From: an uncultured Lachnospiraceae bacterium
GTDB taxonomy: Bacteria; Bacillota; Clostridia; Lachnospirales; Lachnospiraceae
Reading direction: 5' to 3'
Length of the DNA stretch: 64,000 nucleotides
NCBI GenBank assembly: GCA_947625135.1
Contig: CANQNE010000002.1
Location: 1 to 64,000 of the forward strand
Made by a program: the position numbers and the translations under genes. Positions 1-7,861 of this stretch are shown here, in pieces. How positions within the stretch are numbered: the first letter of the stretch is position 1; every line of letters begins with the position of its first letter. The notes under the pieces are model-generated. The model worked only from the letters and a program-made list of their open reading frames with translations, made no database searches and was not told the DNA's origin.

Positions 1-224
1 TTTTCAATCTCCGATGTGTCAAAGGTATCATATCCCAGATCCACGGTAATGGCGTGGAGAGAGAAGGAGCGGGGATAAAACCGCATCAATCCGTGAAGGG
101 CGTACAGCATTGTGAGACTGTCCTTTCCGCCGGAAATCCCCACCGCGATTTTGTCACCGTCTGCGATCATCTGATAGTCGTCCACGGCTTTTCTTGTATA
201 ACTGAGCAGCTGCTGAAGCTTCAT
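1..224 (-). CDS. PP-loop ATPase, TtcA-type tRNA thiolation family (partial, N-terminal part)
   Basis: Only the first 74 codons are present; the gene runs off the left edge. The reading begins MKLQQLLSYTRKAVDDYQMI and contains the PP-loop ATP-binding signature SGGKDS at about residue 30, preceded by IAVGI. That arrangement is typical of TtcA/TilS-like ATPases that adenylate a tRNA base before sulfur insertion. The ATG follows a good Shine-Dalgarno sequence (AGGAGG, 11 bases upstream). Family membership in the PP-loop superfamily is firm. The exact substrate (2-thiocytidine-32 or another) cannot be judged without the CxxC region that lies outside the window. Confidence 0.85.
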   Translation of the reverse strand, partial: MKLQQLLSYTRKAVDDYQMIADGDKIAVGISGGKDSLTMLYALHGLMRFYPRSFSLHAITVDLGYDTFDTSEIE

Positions 225-412
225 GACTGTGAAAACCTCCTGAGATATATTTCAACCGGAATCTTCATAGAGATTGCCGCAGGCCTGCACGGGACTACGA
301 CAAGATTAAGTTCAAGTTTTTTTCATTAAAAAGTACGTTTTTTATTATAGCATGAAAAAAGATGCCTGAAAAGCAGATGAGAAAAAAAGCGAAAAAACTG
401 CAAAAAACAGGC

Positions 413-441
413 TTGACAGAGATATGGATGCAGAGTAGTAT
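413..441 (+). promoter_or_regulatory. Sigma-A-type promoter for the xerS-like gene
   Basis: A perfect TTGACA -35 (413-418) is followed after 17 bases by TAGTAT (436-441) as the -10. A second AT-rich block, TATATA, overlaps just downstream. The only gene it can serve is the recombinase starting at 500. The rest of the 225-499 interval holds no ORF of note, apart from an A/T-rich stretch and the inverted repeat listed separately. Confidence 0.7.
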
Positions 442-449
442 ATAGGTAT

Positions 450-479
450 CACGTCGCAAAATTACAGTTTTACGACATG
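450..479. repeat. 30-bp imperfect inverted repeat, candidate dif-like (XerS) recombination site
   Basis: Two 14-base arms (450-463 and 466-479) match at 11 of 14 positions around a 2-base centre. The repeat lies between the promoter and the ribosome-binding site of the XerS-like recombinase. Read on the minus strand, its middle is AAAACTGTAATTTT (458-471). From memory, the streptococcal/lactococcal difSL site, also found next to xerS, has the core AAAACTATAATTTT, so only one base would differ. The alternative reading is an operator for autoregulation. The symmetry is seen directly; the dif assignment is inference. Confidence 0.5.
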
Positions 480-499
480 AAAGGAGAAAAACGAAAACG

Positions 500-1552
500 A
501 TGGCCGAATATACCTACAAAGAACAAACAGATCTTTCCAATATCCGGAAGCTGCGTGAAGTTACAAAGGAACTTCCCCGGTTCTTAGGAACTTATTTCCG
601 TTCTCTGGAGTCTACCAAATCCACAAGGACCCGATTGTCTTATGCTTATGATCTGAAGGTGTTTTTTACCTTCCTGCAGCAAAACAATCCTGTGTTTCAG
701 GATCAATCGATGGTGAATGTTCCGTTGTCCGTACTGGACGACATCACCGCCATGGATATTGAGGAATATCTGTCCTTCCTGCAGACTTATGAAAAAGACG
801 GCGTCACCAGAGTCAACAAGGATCACGGTATTCTGCGCAAATTATCGGCGCTGCGCTCCATGTACAATTATTTCTTTAAAAAGGAACTCATCCGCACCAA
901 TCCGCCCGCGCAGGTGGAAATTCCAAAATTACATACAAAAACAATTGTTCGGCTGGATCCGGACGAGGTTTCTGAAATGCTGGACATGGTGGAATCCGGA
1001 GAAAAACTGACACCGGCGCAGCTGCGTAATCATAAAAAGACCAAGCTGCGGGACGTGGCGCTGATCACCCTCCTGCTGGGAACAGGTATTCGGGTCTCTG
1101 AGTGCGTGGGACTGAATATTCAGGATGTGGATTTTAAAAATAATAAGGTGAAGATCATTCGGAAAGGCGGAAATGAGGATATCGTCTATTTTGGGGATGA
1201 GGTGGCTGCCGCGCTGTCTGATTATATCGAACTGGACAGGAATACCCTGACGCCCCTGCCCGGCCACGAGGAGGCGCTTTTCATTTCCCTTAAAAACCAG
1301 CGCCTCACTGTGCGCAGTGTGGAACGGCTGGTGAAAAAATACGCCGCCAATGTGACGACTTTGAAAAAGATCACGCCGCACAAACTTCGCAGCACTTACG
1401 GCACCAGCCTGTATCAGGAAACAGGCGATATTTACCTTGTAGCAGACGTTTTGGGGCACAAGGACGTGAATACCACCAAGAAGCATTACGCGGCCATACA
1501 GGAGGACAGAAAGCGTTCTGCGGCCAATGTGGTGAAGCTGCGGGAGCCCTAA
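500..1552 (+). CDS. xerS: XerS-like tyrosine recombinase
   Basis: A 350-aa tyrosine recombinase. The N-terminal SAM-like core-binding domain covers about residues 25-130 and the catalytic domain about 150-345. The active-site set is complete: R198 (TGIRVSE), K222 (IRKGG), H294 and R297 (HKLRST), H320 (LGHKD) and nucleophile Y330. The N-terminal piece VPLSVLDDITAMDIEEY resembles the equivalent segment of streptococcal XerS, a single recombinase that resolves chromosome dimers, and the length (about 350 aa) also fits XerS better than XerC/XerD (about 300). It is monocistronic with its own promoter and terminator, on the strand opposite to its neighbours. The dif-like repeat in its leader supports the assignment. 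A mobile-element integrase is less likely, because no excisionase, cargo or att duplication is visible. Confidence 0.8.
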   Translation: MAEYTYKEQTDLSNIRKLREVTKELPRFLGTYFRSLESTKSTRTRLSYAYDLKVFFTFLQQNNPVFQDQSMVNVPLSVLDDITAMDIEEYLSFLQTYEKDGVTRVNKDHGILRKLSALRSMYNYFFKKELIRTNPPAQVEIPKLHTKTIVRLDPDEVSEMLDMVESGEKLTPAQLRNHKKTKLRDVALITLLLGTGIRVSECVGLNIQDVDFKNNKVKIIRKGGNEDIVYFGDEVAAALSDYIELDRNTLTPLPGHEEALFISLKNQRLTVRSVERLVKKYAANVTTLKKITPHKLRSTYGTSLYQETGDIYLVADVLGHKDVNTTKKHYAAIQEDRKRSAANVVKLREP

Positions 1553-1584
1553 TATGCGCAAAAAAGAGACTGTCAGGAAATATG

Positions 1585-1625
1585 CCGGCGGAGCCTGATC
1601 CAGACTCCGCCGGTTTTGTTATTCT
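1585..1625 (+). terminator. Rho-independent terminator of the xerS-like gene
   Basis: A 9-bp GC-rich stem, CCGGCGGAG (1585-1593) with CTCCGCCGG (1605-1613), encloses an 11-base loop and is followed by TTTTGTTATTCTT. It lies 33 bases past the stop codon. Confidence 0.85.
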
Positions 1626-1687
1626 TAACAGTTTCTTATTTTATATATTTTTATATATTTGCTTAAATGACCCCACAGGATGATGGA

Positions 1688-3532
1688 TCATGACGACGCG
1701 CCTTCCGCGGGATGATAAACGTCGCTGGTCCAGTCCTTGCCGTCGATGGTCACTTTCAGACGGTAATATTTCGCTGCGTCAATATTGTTGATCCGGATAT
1801 TACCGCCGGAAACACCGAGATTGTGGGAAACGGTTTCCTTGTCTTCTGTGTCTGCCACCGGTTCAAACGTACCGTCTGCGCTGTCGGCAACCTCCCACTG
1901 GAAAACAGTGTGTTCGCCGTCTTCAATGGCGCCGGAAGAATAATCCAGAGAAATCTGCTGTGCACTGGCCTTTTCTTCCAAGATCGTAAAGTTATCAGGA
2001 GAAGGAACATATTCCCCGTCGGGATAGGCTTCGCCATTAAAGGTACAGCCCTCAAAGTACAGGCCGTCGATGTTCAGCAGGTTCAGCTTCAGATCCGCGC
2101 CTGTGAAGGAACAGTTCTTGAAATTCACGTTTTTGACAGGGCTGCGTCCATAGCCGAAAATGGCGATGGTATCCTGCTGGCTGTCAGGATTCATACAGGT
2201 GATATCGCAGTCCTCGATATAAATATTCTTGATCTCCGGCGTGGTTTTTTCTGTATCGCCTTCTTCATAGTGCATGGTGATCAGCACCGCGCGGTCTTCC
2301 ACATTGGCGGATTTAATACCCTTAAAATAGATATTTTCAATGGTGCCGCCCCGGTCGCCGTTGGTCTTGATGCTGATGGCCTGCAGATGCTCCACAGTCT
2401 CCTCACTCACATTATCTTTGAAGAAAATGTTCTTTACACCCCCGGACATTTCGCTGCCGATGGTGCCGCAGGCGCCTTTGCCGGTGTTAAAGGTATTGTT
2501 CATCGCCACCACGTTCTCACAGGGCTTGCCGATGGTTCTGCCGTCATTGTCACGGCCGGATTTGATGGCGATACAGTCGTCTCCTGTATTAAAAGTACAG
2601 CCGTCGATGACAACCATATTACAGCTGTCGGGATTTACGCCGTCGTTGTTGTAACCGTGACTTTCCACTGTGATCCCGCGCACGGTCACATACTCGCAAA
2701 ATGTAGGCTGCACCATCCAGAAAGGAGAATTGATGATCTTCACGTCCTCGATCAGCACATTTTTACATTCATAAGTCTGCAGGAATGTGGGACGAAGATA
2801 ATGCCCGGAGCCAAACACACGTTCTTCAACATCCGTACCGTCCTCTCCCATCTTCCGCAATGCCTTCTGGTCATCATCCTGCGTCTCGTCGGGAAGCACC
2901 TTTTTGTTCTTCCACGGTAACCAGTATTGCTCTACTGTTGCCTGTCCGTCCAGCACACCCTTTCCGGTAATGGCAACATTTTCCTTTTGATAAGCATAGA
3001 TCATTGGGGAATAATTGTAGCACACAACGCCCTCCCATCTTGTGAGAACATTGGGATACTGGCTGTAATCAGTGGTAAACATTACATTTGCGCCGTCTTC
3101 CAGATGCAGGTTGACGTTATTGTCAAGATGGATGGCGCCGGTATAAGTATATCCCTCCGGGATCAGCACAGTGCCGCCGCCCTCATGAGCAGTGACGTCC
3201 GCAATGGCCTTTGCAATGGCCTCCCCGTTCTTCTTGGCGAGGGTCGCCTCTTCCGTTTTGTCTGTAATCTTCTCTGTTTTGATCTCTGCGCCGAAATCTT
3301 CGATCTTTACTTCATAATCGGAAAATTCCGGCATTTTTGCAGCTACTTCCTCCACGATGGAATCAGCAAGCGCCCAGCCTTCGCCGGAGGCTTCCGTATC
3401 GGTATTTCCGCCTTTTTCTCCGCCGTCCTTGTCCGTTTTGCCGGTCTCTTTGCCGCATCCGAAAAGAACCGTACAGGAAAGCAAAAGCATTGCGGCCAGA
3501 AAGCTGATGTGTCTGATGGTTTTTTGTCTCAT
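1688..3532 (-). CDS. Glycoside hydrolase family 28 lipoprotein (exo-polygalacturonase-like)
   Basis: A 614-aa secreted lipoprotein. The signal peptide ends in a lipobox (LFGC, Cys26), followed by a low-complexity G/T/D/E linker to about residue 50. Residues about 80-510 form a right-handed beta-helix with GH28 signatures: NNDG (295-298), GDDC (317-320) and GSEMSGG (359-365). At the usual RIK position the sequence reads SIK (387-389), so the conserved arginine is replaced. Residues about 520-605 look like an Ig-like beta-sandwich. GH28 enzymes cleave galacturonan-type pectins; the GSEM motif suggests exo-acting relatives. The start has a strong GGGAGG site. The gene lies only 24 bp after rsfS on the same strand, so it probably shares that transcript, which is an odd setting for a CAZyme. 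Substrate is not determined. Confidence 0.85.
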   Translation of the reverse strand: MRQKTIRHISFLAAMLLLSCTVLFGCGKETGKTDKDGGEKGGNTDTEASGEGWALADSIVEEVAAKMPEFSDYEVKIEDFGAEIKTEKITDKTEEATLAKKNGEAIAKAIADVTAHEGGGTVLIPEGYTYTGAIHLDNNVNLHLEDGANVMFTTDYSQYPNVLTRWEGVVCYNYSPMIYAYQKENVAITGKGVLDGQATVEQYWLPWKNKKVLPDETQDDDQKALRKMGEDGTDVEERVFGSGHYLRPTFLQTYECKNVLIEDVKIINSPFWMVQPTFCEYVTVRGITVESHGYNNDGVNPDSCNMVVIDGCTFNTGDDCIAIKSGRDNDGRTIGKPCENVVAMNNTFNTGKGACGTIGSEMSGGVKNIFFKDNVSEETVEHLQAISIKTNGDRGGTIENIYFKGIKSANVEDRAVLITMHYEEGDTEKTTPEIKNIYIEDCDITCMNPDSQQDTIAIFGYGRSPVKNVNFKNCSFTGADLKLNLLNIDGLYFEGCTFNGEAYPDGEYVPSPDNFTILEEKASAQQISLDYSSGAIEDGEHTVFQWEVADSADGTFEPVADTEDKETVSHNLGVSGGNIRINNIDAAKYYRLKVTIDGKDWTSDVYHPAEGASS

Positions 3533-3556
3533 AAAACAATATCCTCCCTTTTTGAT

Positions 3557-3910
3557 TTATGCAATGGATGCAATGTCAATGGATTTGCCATCTCTCCAAA
3601 TACGTTCCAGATCATAAAACAGCCGGTCCTCCTCCGAGAAGACATGCACGATAAAATTGCCGTAATCCATAAGGATCCAGCCGGCGGTGCGATAGCCTTC
3701 TATCTGCTTGGGATGGCAGTCCAGCTTTGCCAGTTCATCCTGTACATTGTCGGTCATCGCCTGGATCTGATTTTTATTCTCACCGCTGGCGATGATAAAA
3801 TAATCCGCCAGAATGGAGATCTCGCTGATATCCAAAATCCGGATATCCACGGCCTTTTTGTCCTCCAATGCCGCATAAGCGGCCTTTACCAAATCTGTAG
3901 TAGTTGACAT
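3557..3910 (-). CDS. rsfS: Ribosomal silencing factor RsfS
   Basis: A 117-aa protein of the RsfS/YbeB/Iojap family, which binds ribosomal protein L14 and blocks subunit joining when nutrients are short. Diagnostic segments are DYFIIASGENKNQIQAMTDN (about 36-55), the EGYRTAGWILMDYGNFIVHV block (about 71-90) and YDLERIWRD near the C-terminus. Length is normal. It follows yqeK by 4 bp, the usual nadD-yqeK-rsfS order in Firmicutes. No oddities. Confidence 0.95.
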   Translation of the reverse strand: MSTTTDLVKAAYAALEDKKAVDIRILDISEISILADYFIIASGENKNQIQAMTDNVQDELAKLDCHPKQIEGYRTAGWILMDYGNFIVHVFSEEDRLFYDLERIWRDGKSIDIASIA

Positions 3911-3914
3911 ACGA

Positions 3915-4502
3915 TCATGCCTCCTTTGTCCGTTGATTCTTATAATATTCGTAGGTGCGCTGCGTCACCGGGTCCACGTCGCCGTCAATGCTCCGGAGAT
4001 AAGCAAGGGTATCCTCCAGAATCATAAACAGGGCGAGATCCAGATCCGTAAAAGCGGTCTTTCGGATCTCCTGCAGCCTTGGTGCTTTGCTGCGCCGGGG
4101 TTCTATGTAGTCCGCAACATAAATAATTTTATCCAGCAGTCCCATATCGGGTTTGCCTGTCGTGTGATTTAAAATTGCGCTGATAATCTCCTTGTCATTG
4201 ATATTAAATTTTTTCATGGCAAGAAACGCGCCCAGCTTTGCGTGGAGCAAAAACGGATTATTATGCTCCACCTCCGTCATCTGGATATTGTATTTCCTGC
4301 ACAAAGAGATTTTCTTTTCCGGCGGAATACATTTTGCGCTGTCGTGAAGAAGGCCCGCGATCCTGGCCTTTTCAATATCATACTCCCAGCGCATGGCCAT
4401 GGCCGCCGCCGTATAGGCAACGCCGATCGTATGATCAAAGCGCTTTTGATCCAGCTTTTTCTTCAGCTCCTGCTCAATCTGTCTTGTATGAAAGGATTTC
4501 AT
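3915..4502 (-). CDS. yqeK: YqeK-type HD-domain hydrolase (probable Ap4A hydrolase)
   Basis: A 195-aa HD-superfamily protein. Metal-binding residues are visible at H24 (RFDHTIGVA), H53-D54 (LLHDSAK) and in the later HAKLGA, AILNHTTG and IYVADYIEP motifs. YqeK proteins hydrolyse diadenosine tetraphosphate symmetrically, which fits the HD metal site. Position between nadD and rsfS, with a 6-bp gap to nadD, supports the assignment. Confidence 0.92.
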   Translation of the reverse strand: MKSFHTRQIEQELKKKLDQKRFDHTIGVAYTAAAMAMRWEYDIEKARIAGLLHDSAKCIPPEKKISLCRKYNIQMTEVEHNNPFLLHAKLGAFLAMKKFNINDKEIISAILNHTTGKPDMGLLDKIIYVADYIEPRRSKAPRLQEIRKTAFTDLDLALFMILEDTLAYLRSIDGDVDPVTQRTYEYYKNQRTKEA

Positions 4503-4508
4503 AGGCGA

Positions 4509-5144
4509 TCACTCCTGCAAGTGGTTTTCCTCCTGAGAGAGGTAGAGACGGTGTTCCTGAATATAATCTACAACTGCATCCGGCGTATAATAGCGGATGG
4601 AAGCACATTTTCTGACTTTGTCCCGGAGTGCGCGGGAAGAAATCTCCAGCGCCGGGATACGCAAAAGCCGCACATCTCCGCCGTATTCACGGCAGATATA
4701 CTCAATCTGCTCAAGCAATTCCCTATCCGGCTCTTCGCTCCTGTTGGCCACCAGAATGGTACACAGGGAAGCGATGATCTGTGGATTCCGCCATTTCTGA
4801 AAATCAAACAGGGAATCCGCGCCCATAATAAAATAATAATGCCTGTCCGGATTTTGAGAGGTGAGCAGCTGCAGTGTCTCATAAGTGTAGGTATAGCCCT
4901 CCCGCTCCATCTCAAAGAGAGACAGCCGGAAACCAGGAGAACCGGCTATGGCGAGCCGGGTCATTGCAATACGGTGTGCCGCCGGCGTGATACCGTTCCG
5001 GGATTTGTGGGGAGGAGCCTTGGCAGGCATCACAAGAACCTCATCCAGATCAAATTGTTCCATGGCTGTCTGCGCCAGTATCAGATGTCCGAAATGTATG
5101 GGGTCAAATGTTCCGCCCATGATTCCCGTTTTTATCTTGTTCAT
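4509..5144 (-). CDS. nadD: Nicotinate-nucleotide adenylyltransferase NadD
   Basis: A 211-aa nucleotidyltransferase that makes deamido-NAD from nicotinate mononucleotide and ATP. It has the N-terminal GGTFDPIHFGH motif (residues 10-20, with the HxGH signature), a MGADSLFDFQKW core segment and the C-terminal ISSRALRDKVR motif that binds the ATP phosphates. It lies 12 bp after yhbY in the same transcription unit, and length is typical. Confidence 0.96.
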   Translation of the reverse strand: MNKIKTGIMGGTFDPIHFGHLILAQTAMEQFDLDEVLVMPAKAPPHKSRNGITPAAHRIAMTRLAIAGSPGFRLSLFEMEREGYTYTYETLQLLTSQNPDRHYYFIMGADSLFDFQKWRNPQIIASLCTILVANRSEEPDRELLEQIEYICREYGGDVRLLRIPALEISSRALRDKVRKCASIRYYTPDAVVDYIQEHRLYLSQEENHLQE

Positions 5145-5156
5145 ATAGCAAAGCTC

Positions 5157-5444
5157 CTAAGGCAGCACGATTTTTTTATGTTCCTTTGATTCCCGGTACA
5201 GGACGATCCTCCGTCCGATCACATGCACTACCTGAGCGCGGGTGCGCTCTGCAAGTAAAAAGCTGATGTCCTTCGGATCTTCCAGACAATTTTTTAAAAC
5301 AGTGATCTTGATCAGTTCCCTTGCATCCAGCGCTTCATCAACGGAAGCGGTCACCTCCGGCGTCATGCCGGATTTGCCGATCTGAACAACAGATTCCATG
5401 GTGGAAGCAAGGCTTTTTAAATAGGCTCGCTGTTTACTGGTCAT
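5157..5444 (-). CDS. yhbY: YhbY-family ribosome-associated RNA-binding protein
   Basis: A 95-aa single CRM-domain protein. It begins MTSKQRAYLKSLASTM and carries the conserved VQIGKSGMTPEV loop (about 25-36), which is the GxxG-like RNA-binding element, and the DARELIKITVLKN strand. The longer reading frame has a second, upstream start, but GGAGAGG lies directly before this ATG and family members begin here. It is the first gene of the yhbY-nadD-yqeK-rsfS unit. Members associate with pre-50S ribosomes. Confidence 0.9.
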   Translation of the reverse strand: MTSKQRAYLKSLASTMESVVQIGKSGMTPEVTASVDEALDARELIKITVLKNCLEDPKDISFLLAERTRAQVVHVIGRRIVLYRESKEHKKIVLP

Positions 5445-5492
5445 AATAGCCTCTCCAATATTTTTGTAAAAATTCATAACATTCTATTACAT

Positions 5493-5521
5493 ATCATACC
5501 ATTATTTGTATAAATATACAA
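5493..5521 (-). promoter_or_regulatory. Promoter of the yhbY-nadD-yqeK-rsfS operon
   Basis: On the minus strand, TTGTAT (5516-5521) and TATGAT (5493-5498) are separated by exactly 17 bases, about 50 bp before the yhbY start. The region is very AT-rich relative to the flanking genes. Confidence 0.65.
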
Positions 5522-5525
5522 CTCC

Positions 5526-6818
5526 TTATTTGAAATAGTCAAATTGAAGCCCGTATATTTTCACGGTATCGTTTTCCTGTATGCCGGCTTTTTCCAACGC
5601 CTCCAGAATCCCCTGCTCTTTCAGATATTTCTGGAAAAAGAGAAACCCTTTTTCAGAATCCAGATTGGTATAGCCAAGCATTTTTTCAATAGAAGCGCCC
5701 TCTACCACATAGGCGCCCTCCTCGTCTCTGGTAACGGTAAAACCGCCTTCTCCAGCCGGAAGCTCCTCGTCGGGGAAATATTCCTGCCGGAACACAACAG
5801 GGTCGTCTCCCAGAGTGCGCAGGGCTTCCCTGACAAAATAAAGGAGTTCGTTCAGTCCCTTGCCGCTGACTGCAGAAATGGGAAATACAGACACGCCCTG
5901 AGGCTCAAATTCTTCCCGCAAACGGGCAAGCATCGCATTGCACTCCTCTTCTGTCATGGCGTCGGTCTTGTTTGCGGCGATGACCTGGGGCCGGTGCTTC
6001 AGATCCGCGCTGTATGCCTCCAGCTCCCGGTTGATGGCATAGATATCACTGACGGGATCACGGCCTTCCACCGAAGCTGCGTCTACCAGATGGATCATCA
6101 TCTTTGTTCGTTCAATGTGCTTTAGAAATTCATGCCCTAATCCCACGCCTTCGCTGGCGCCTTCGATCAGGCCGGGAATATCCGCGATGACGAAGCCGTC
6201 CCCGTCCGGCAGATCCACCACGCCCAGATTAGGCTGCAGCGTAGTAAAATGATAATTGGCGATCTTGGGCTGAGCGTTGGTCACTCTGGAAAGCAGGGTG
6301 GATTTTCCAACATTGGGAAAACCGATGAGCCCCACGTCCGCAATCACCTTCAACTCCAGAAGGATGTCCATTTCCTTCGCCGGCTGTCCCGGCTGAGCAT
6401 ATTTCGGCGCCTGCATGGAAGCTGTGGCGTAATGCTGGTTCCCCTGTCCGCCCCGGCCACCCGTAAGGATCACATACCGGTGATTCTCTCCGGAAAGATC
6501 GGTGATGATCTGCCCGCTTTCCGCCTCTTTGATGATCGTGCCGGCGGGCACCTTCAGGATCAGATCCTCGCCGTTTTTTCCATGGCAGTTCCGTTTGCCC
6601 CCGGGCTCCCCGTCCTGAGCCTGAAATTTTCTCCTGTGCCTGTAATCGGCCAGGGTGTTCATGCCCGGGTCGGTGACGAAGATCACACTGCCGCCGTTTC
6701 CGCCGTCCCCACCGTCCGGGCCGCCGTTCGGCACGTATTTTTCACGGCGAAAGCTCACATGGCCGTCTCCGCCTTTCCCTGAACGTATATAGATTTTTGC
6801 GCTGTCTGCAAATGCCAT
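5526..6818 (-). CDS. obgE: Obg-family GTPase CgtA/ObgE
   Basis: A 430-aa ribosome-assembly and stress GTPase. The glycine-rich Obg fold occupies residues 1-158 (GKGGDG, GGPDGGDGGNGG). The G domain follows with P-loop GFPNVGKS (about 166-173), switch motif DIPGLIEGA and an ANKTD base-recognition motif. The C-terminal OCT domain ends in YGLQFDYF. The open frame extends 33 codons upstream, but the family start MAFADSAKIYIRSGKGG fits the ATG chosen here, which has AAGGCGG upstream. It follows rplU-prp-rpmA, the conserved Firmicutes order, after an intervening terminator. Confidence 0.96.
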   Translation of the reverse strand: MAFADSAKIYIRSGKGGDGHVSFRREKYVPNGGPDGGDGGNGGSVIFVTDPGMNTLADYRHRRKFQAQDGEPGGKRNCHGKNGEDLILKVPAGTIIKEAESGQIITDLSGENHRYVILTGGRGGQGNQHYATASMQAPKYAQPGQPAKEMDILLELKVIADVGLIGFPNVGKSTLLSRVTNAQPKIANYHFTTLQPNLGVVDLPDGDGFVIADIPGLIEGASEGVGLGHEFLKHIERTKMMIHLVDAASVEGRDPVSDIYAINRELEAYSADLKHRPQVIAANKTDAMTEEECNAMLARLREEFEPQGVSVFPISAVSGKGLNELLYFVREALRTLGDDPVVFRQEYFPDEELPAGEGGFTVTRDEEGAYVVEGASIEKMLGYTNLDSEKGFLFFQKYLKEQGILEALEKAGIQENDTVKIYGLQFDYFK

Positions 6819-6854
6819 ACATGTCACCGCCTTATCTTTGATTTTCCCATGACA

Positions 6855-6894
6855 TAAAAAACTGCTGCAAAAGTAAGGAATACTTTTGCAGCAG
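6855..6894 (-). terminator. Terminator/attenuator between rpmA and obgE
   Basis: A perfect 14-bp stem (6862-6875 with 6881-6894) has a 5-base loop and is followed on the minus strand by TTTTTT. It sits 20 bases past the rpmA stop and 37 bases before the obgE start. It should end most transcripts of the ribosomal-protein genes, with partial readthrough into obgE, since no clear promoter is seen after it. Confidence 0.9.
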
Positions 6895-6913
6895 CACATT
6901 CCACCAGATCGGA

Positions 6914-7204
6914 TCATTCGTTACTGGCTGCCGGATAGACAGAAACCTGTTTCTTATCTCTTCCTTTTCTCTCAAAACGAACAATACCGTCTTTCAATGC
7001 AAACAGTGTATCGTCACCGCCGATTCCCACGTTAGTGCCGGGATGGATTCTGGTTCCGCGCTGTCTGTATATGATATTTCCGGCCTTTGCAAACTGGCCG
7101 TCCGCTCTTTTTGCGCCCAGTCTCTTGGATTCGGAATCTCTGCCGTTCTTGGTAGAGCCCACACCTTTCTTATGAGCAAAAAGCTGTAAATTCATCTTCA
7201 TCAT
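6914..7204 (-). CDS. rpmA: 50S ribosomal protein L27 (precursor with cleavable N-terminus)
   Basis: A 96-aa bL27. The N-terminus [20 protein letters not shown] carries the Firmicutes-type extension ahead of AHKKG. In Staphylococcus this extension is removed by Prp after the LxLFA-type motif to free the mature N-terminus at the peptidyl-transferase centre. The conserved [10 protein letters not shown] and GDDTLFAL segments are present. The start is preceded by AAGGAGGTG. The neighbouring prp gene is 6 bp upstream, as expected for the protease-substrate pair. Confidence 0.97.
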   Translation of the reverse strand: MMKMNLQLFAHKKGVGSTKNGRDSESKRLGAKRADGQFAKAGNIIYRQRGTRIHPGTNVGIGGDDTLFALKDGIVRFERKGRDKKQVSVYPAASNE

Positions 7205-7210
7205 GACTGA

Positions 7211-7540
7211 TTACACCTCCTTGAAAGTGATCGTGATATACTTTGTTCCGTACGTTTCCCGGATGGATCTGCATCCGAGAAGAAGGGCGTCCAGTAAAAG
7301 CGCCGCTTCTTTGGAAGCCGGCCTGTGAAATCTGCAGGTTACCGTTCCGGTGTCCTCGTCCGAATGGCTTTCGATCTCATCGGACGTCAGCGTTTCAATG
7401 CTTTGCACCGTCGTGATGACTAATGCTGAAACACCGGCGCAGACAATATCCTGTCCATGGGTGCCGTAACCGGCATGTCCTTTACAGGTGAACCCTGCAT
7501 AGCCGCCTTCTGCCTGTTTGTACATGGTCAACCGGATCAT
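7211..7540 (-). CDS. prp: Ribosomal-processing cysteine protease Prp
   Basis: A 109-aa YsxB/Prp family protease. The catalytic dyad is visible as His in CKGHAGYG (about residue 21) and Cys in DIVCAGVSAL (about residue 34). It lies between rplU and rpmA and trims the N-terminal extension of L27. Length and spacing are normal for the family. Confidence 0.93.
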   Translation of the reverse strand: MIRLTMYKQAEGGYAGFTCKGHAGYGTHGQDIVCAGVSALVITTVQSIETLTSDEIESHSDEDTGTVTCRFHRPASKEAALLLDALLLGCRSIRETYGTKYITITFKEV

Positions 7541-7552
7541 GATACGCTCCGG

Positions 7553-7861
7553 TCAGGCGTTGATCTTTTCGATCTTGACCTGTGTATAAGACTGTCTGTG
7601 ACCGTTCTTTTTGTGATAGCCGCTTTTTCTCTTATACTTATACACGATAACTTTGCGGTATCTGCCTTCTGAAACTACAGAAGCAGTTACGGTTGCACCG
7701 TCTACAAGGGGATTACCGACAACCAGTGAACCGTTATTTACAGCCAATACCTGATCGAATGTAACATTGTCGCCTTCCGCTGCGCCAAGTTTTTCTACCT
7801 TGATCACATCGCCCTCGGCAACCTTGTACTGCTTACCGCCTGTTGCAATAATAGCGTACAT
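7553..7861 (-). CDS. rplU: 50S ribosomal protein L21
   Basis: A 102-aa bL21 beginning [14 protein letters not shown], with the C-terminal [16 protein letters not shown] block that contacts 23S rRNA. An in-frame GTG three codons upstream would add MPY, but AGGAGGTG is placed correctly (6 bases) for the ATG used here, and the GTG lies within that Shine-Dalgarno sequence. It is first in the rplU-prp-rpmA-obgE unit. Confidence 0.97.
   Translation of the reverse strand: MYAIIATGGKQYKVAEGDVIKVEKLGAAEGDNVTFDQVLAVNNGSLVVGNPLVDGATVTASVVSEGRYRKVIVYKYKRKSGYHKKNGHRQSYTQVKIEKINA

Noticed and set aside
500..1552. Mobile-element integrase with an att site
   Set aside because: No cargo genes, excisionase, tRNA or duplicated att core nearby. 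The flanks are core genes and the protein resembles XerS in length and N-terminal segment.
1712..2920. 402-aa open frame on the plus strand opposite the GH28 gene
   Set aside because: It is antisense to a well-supported lipoprotein gene, has no ribosome-binding site and shows no recognisable domain.
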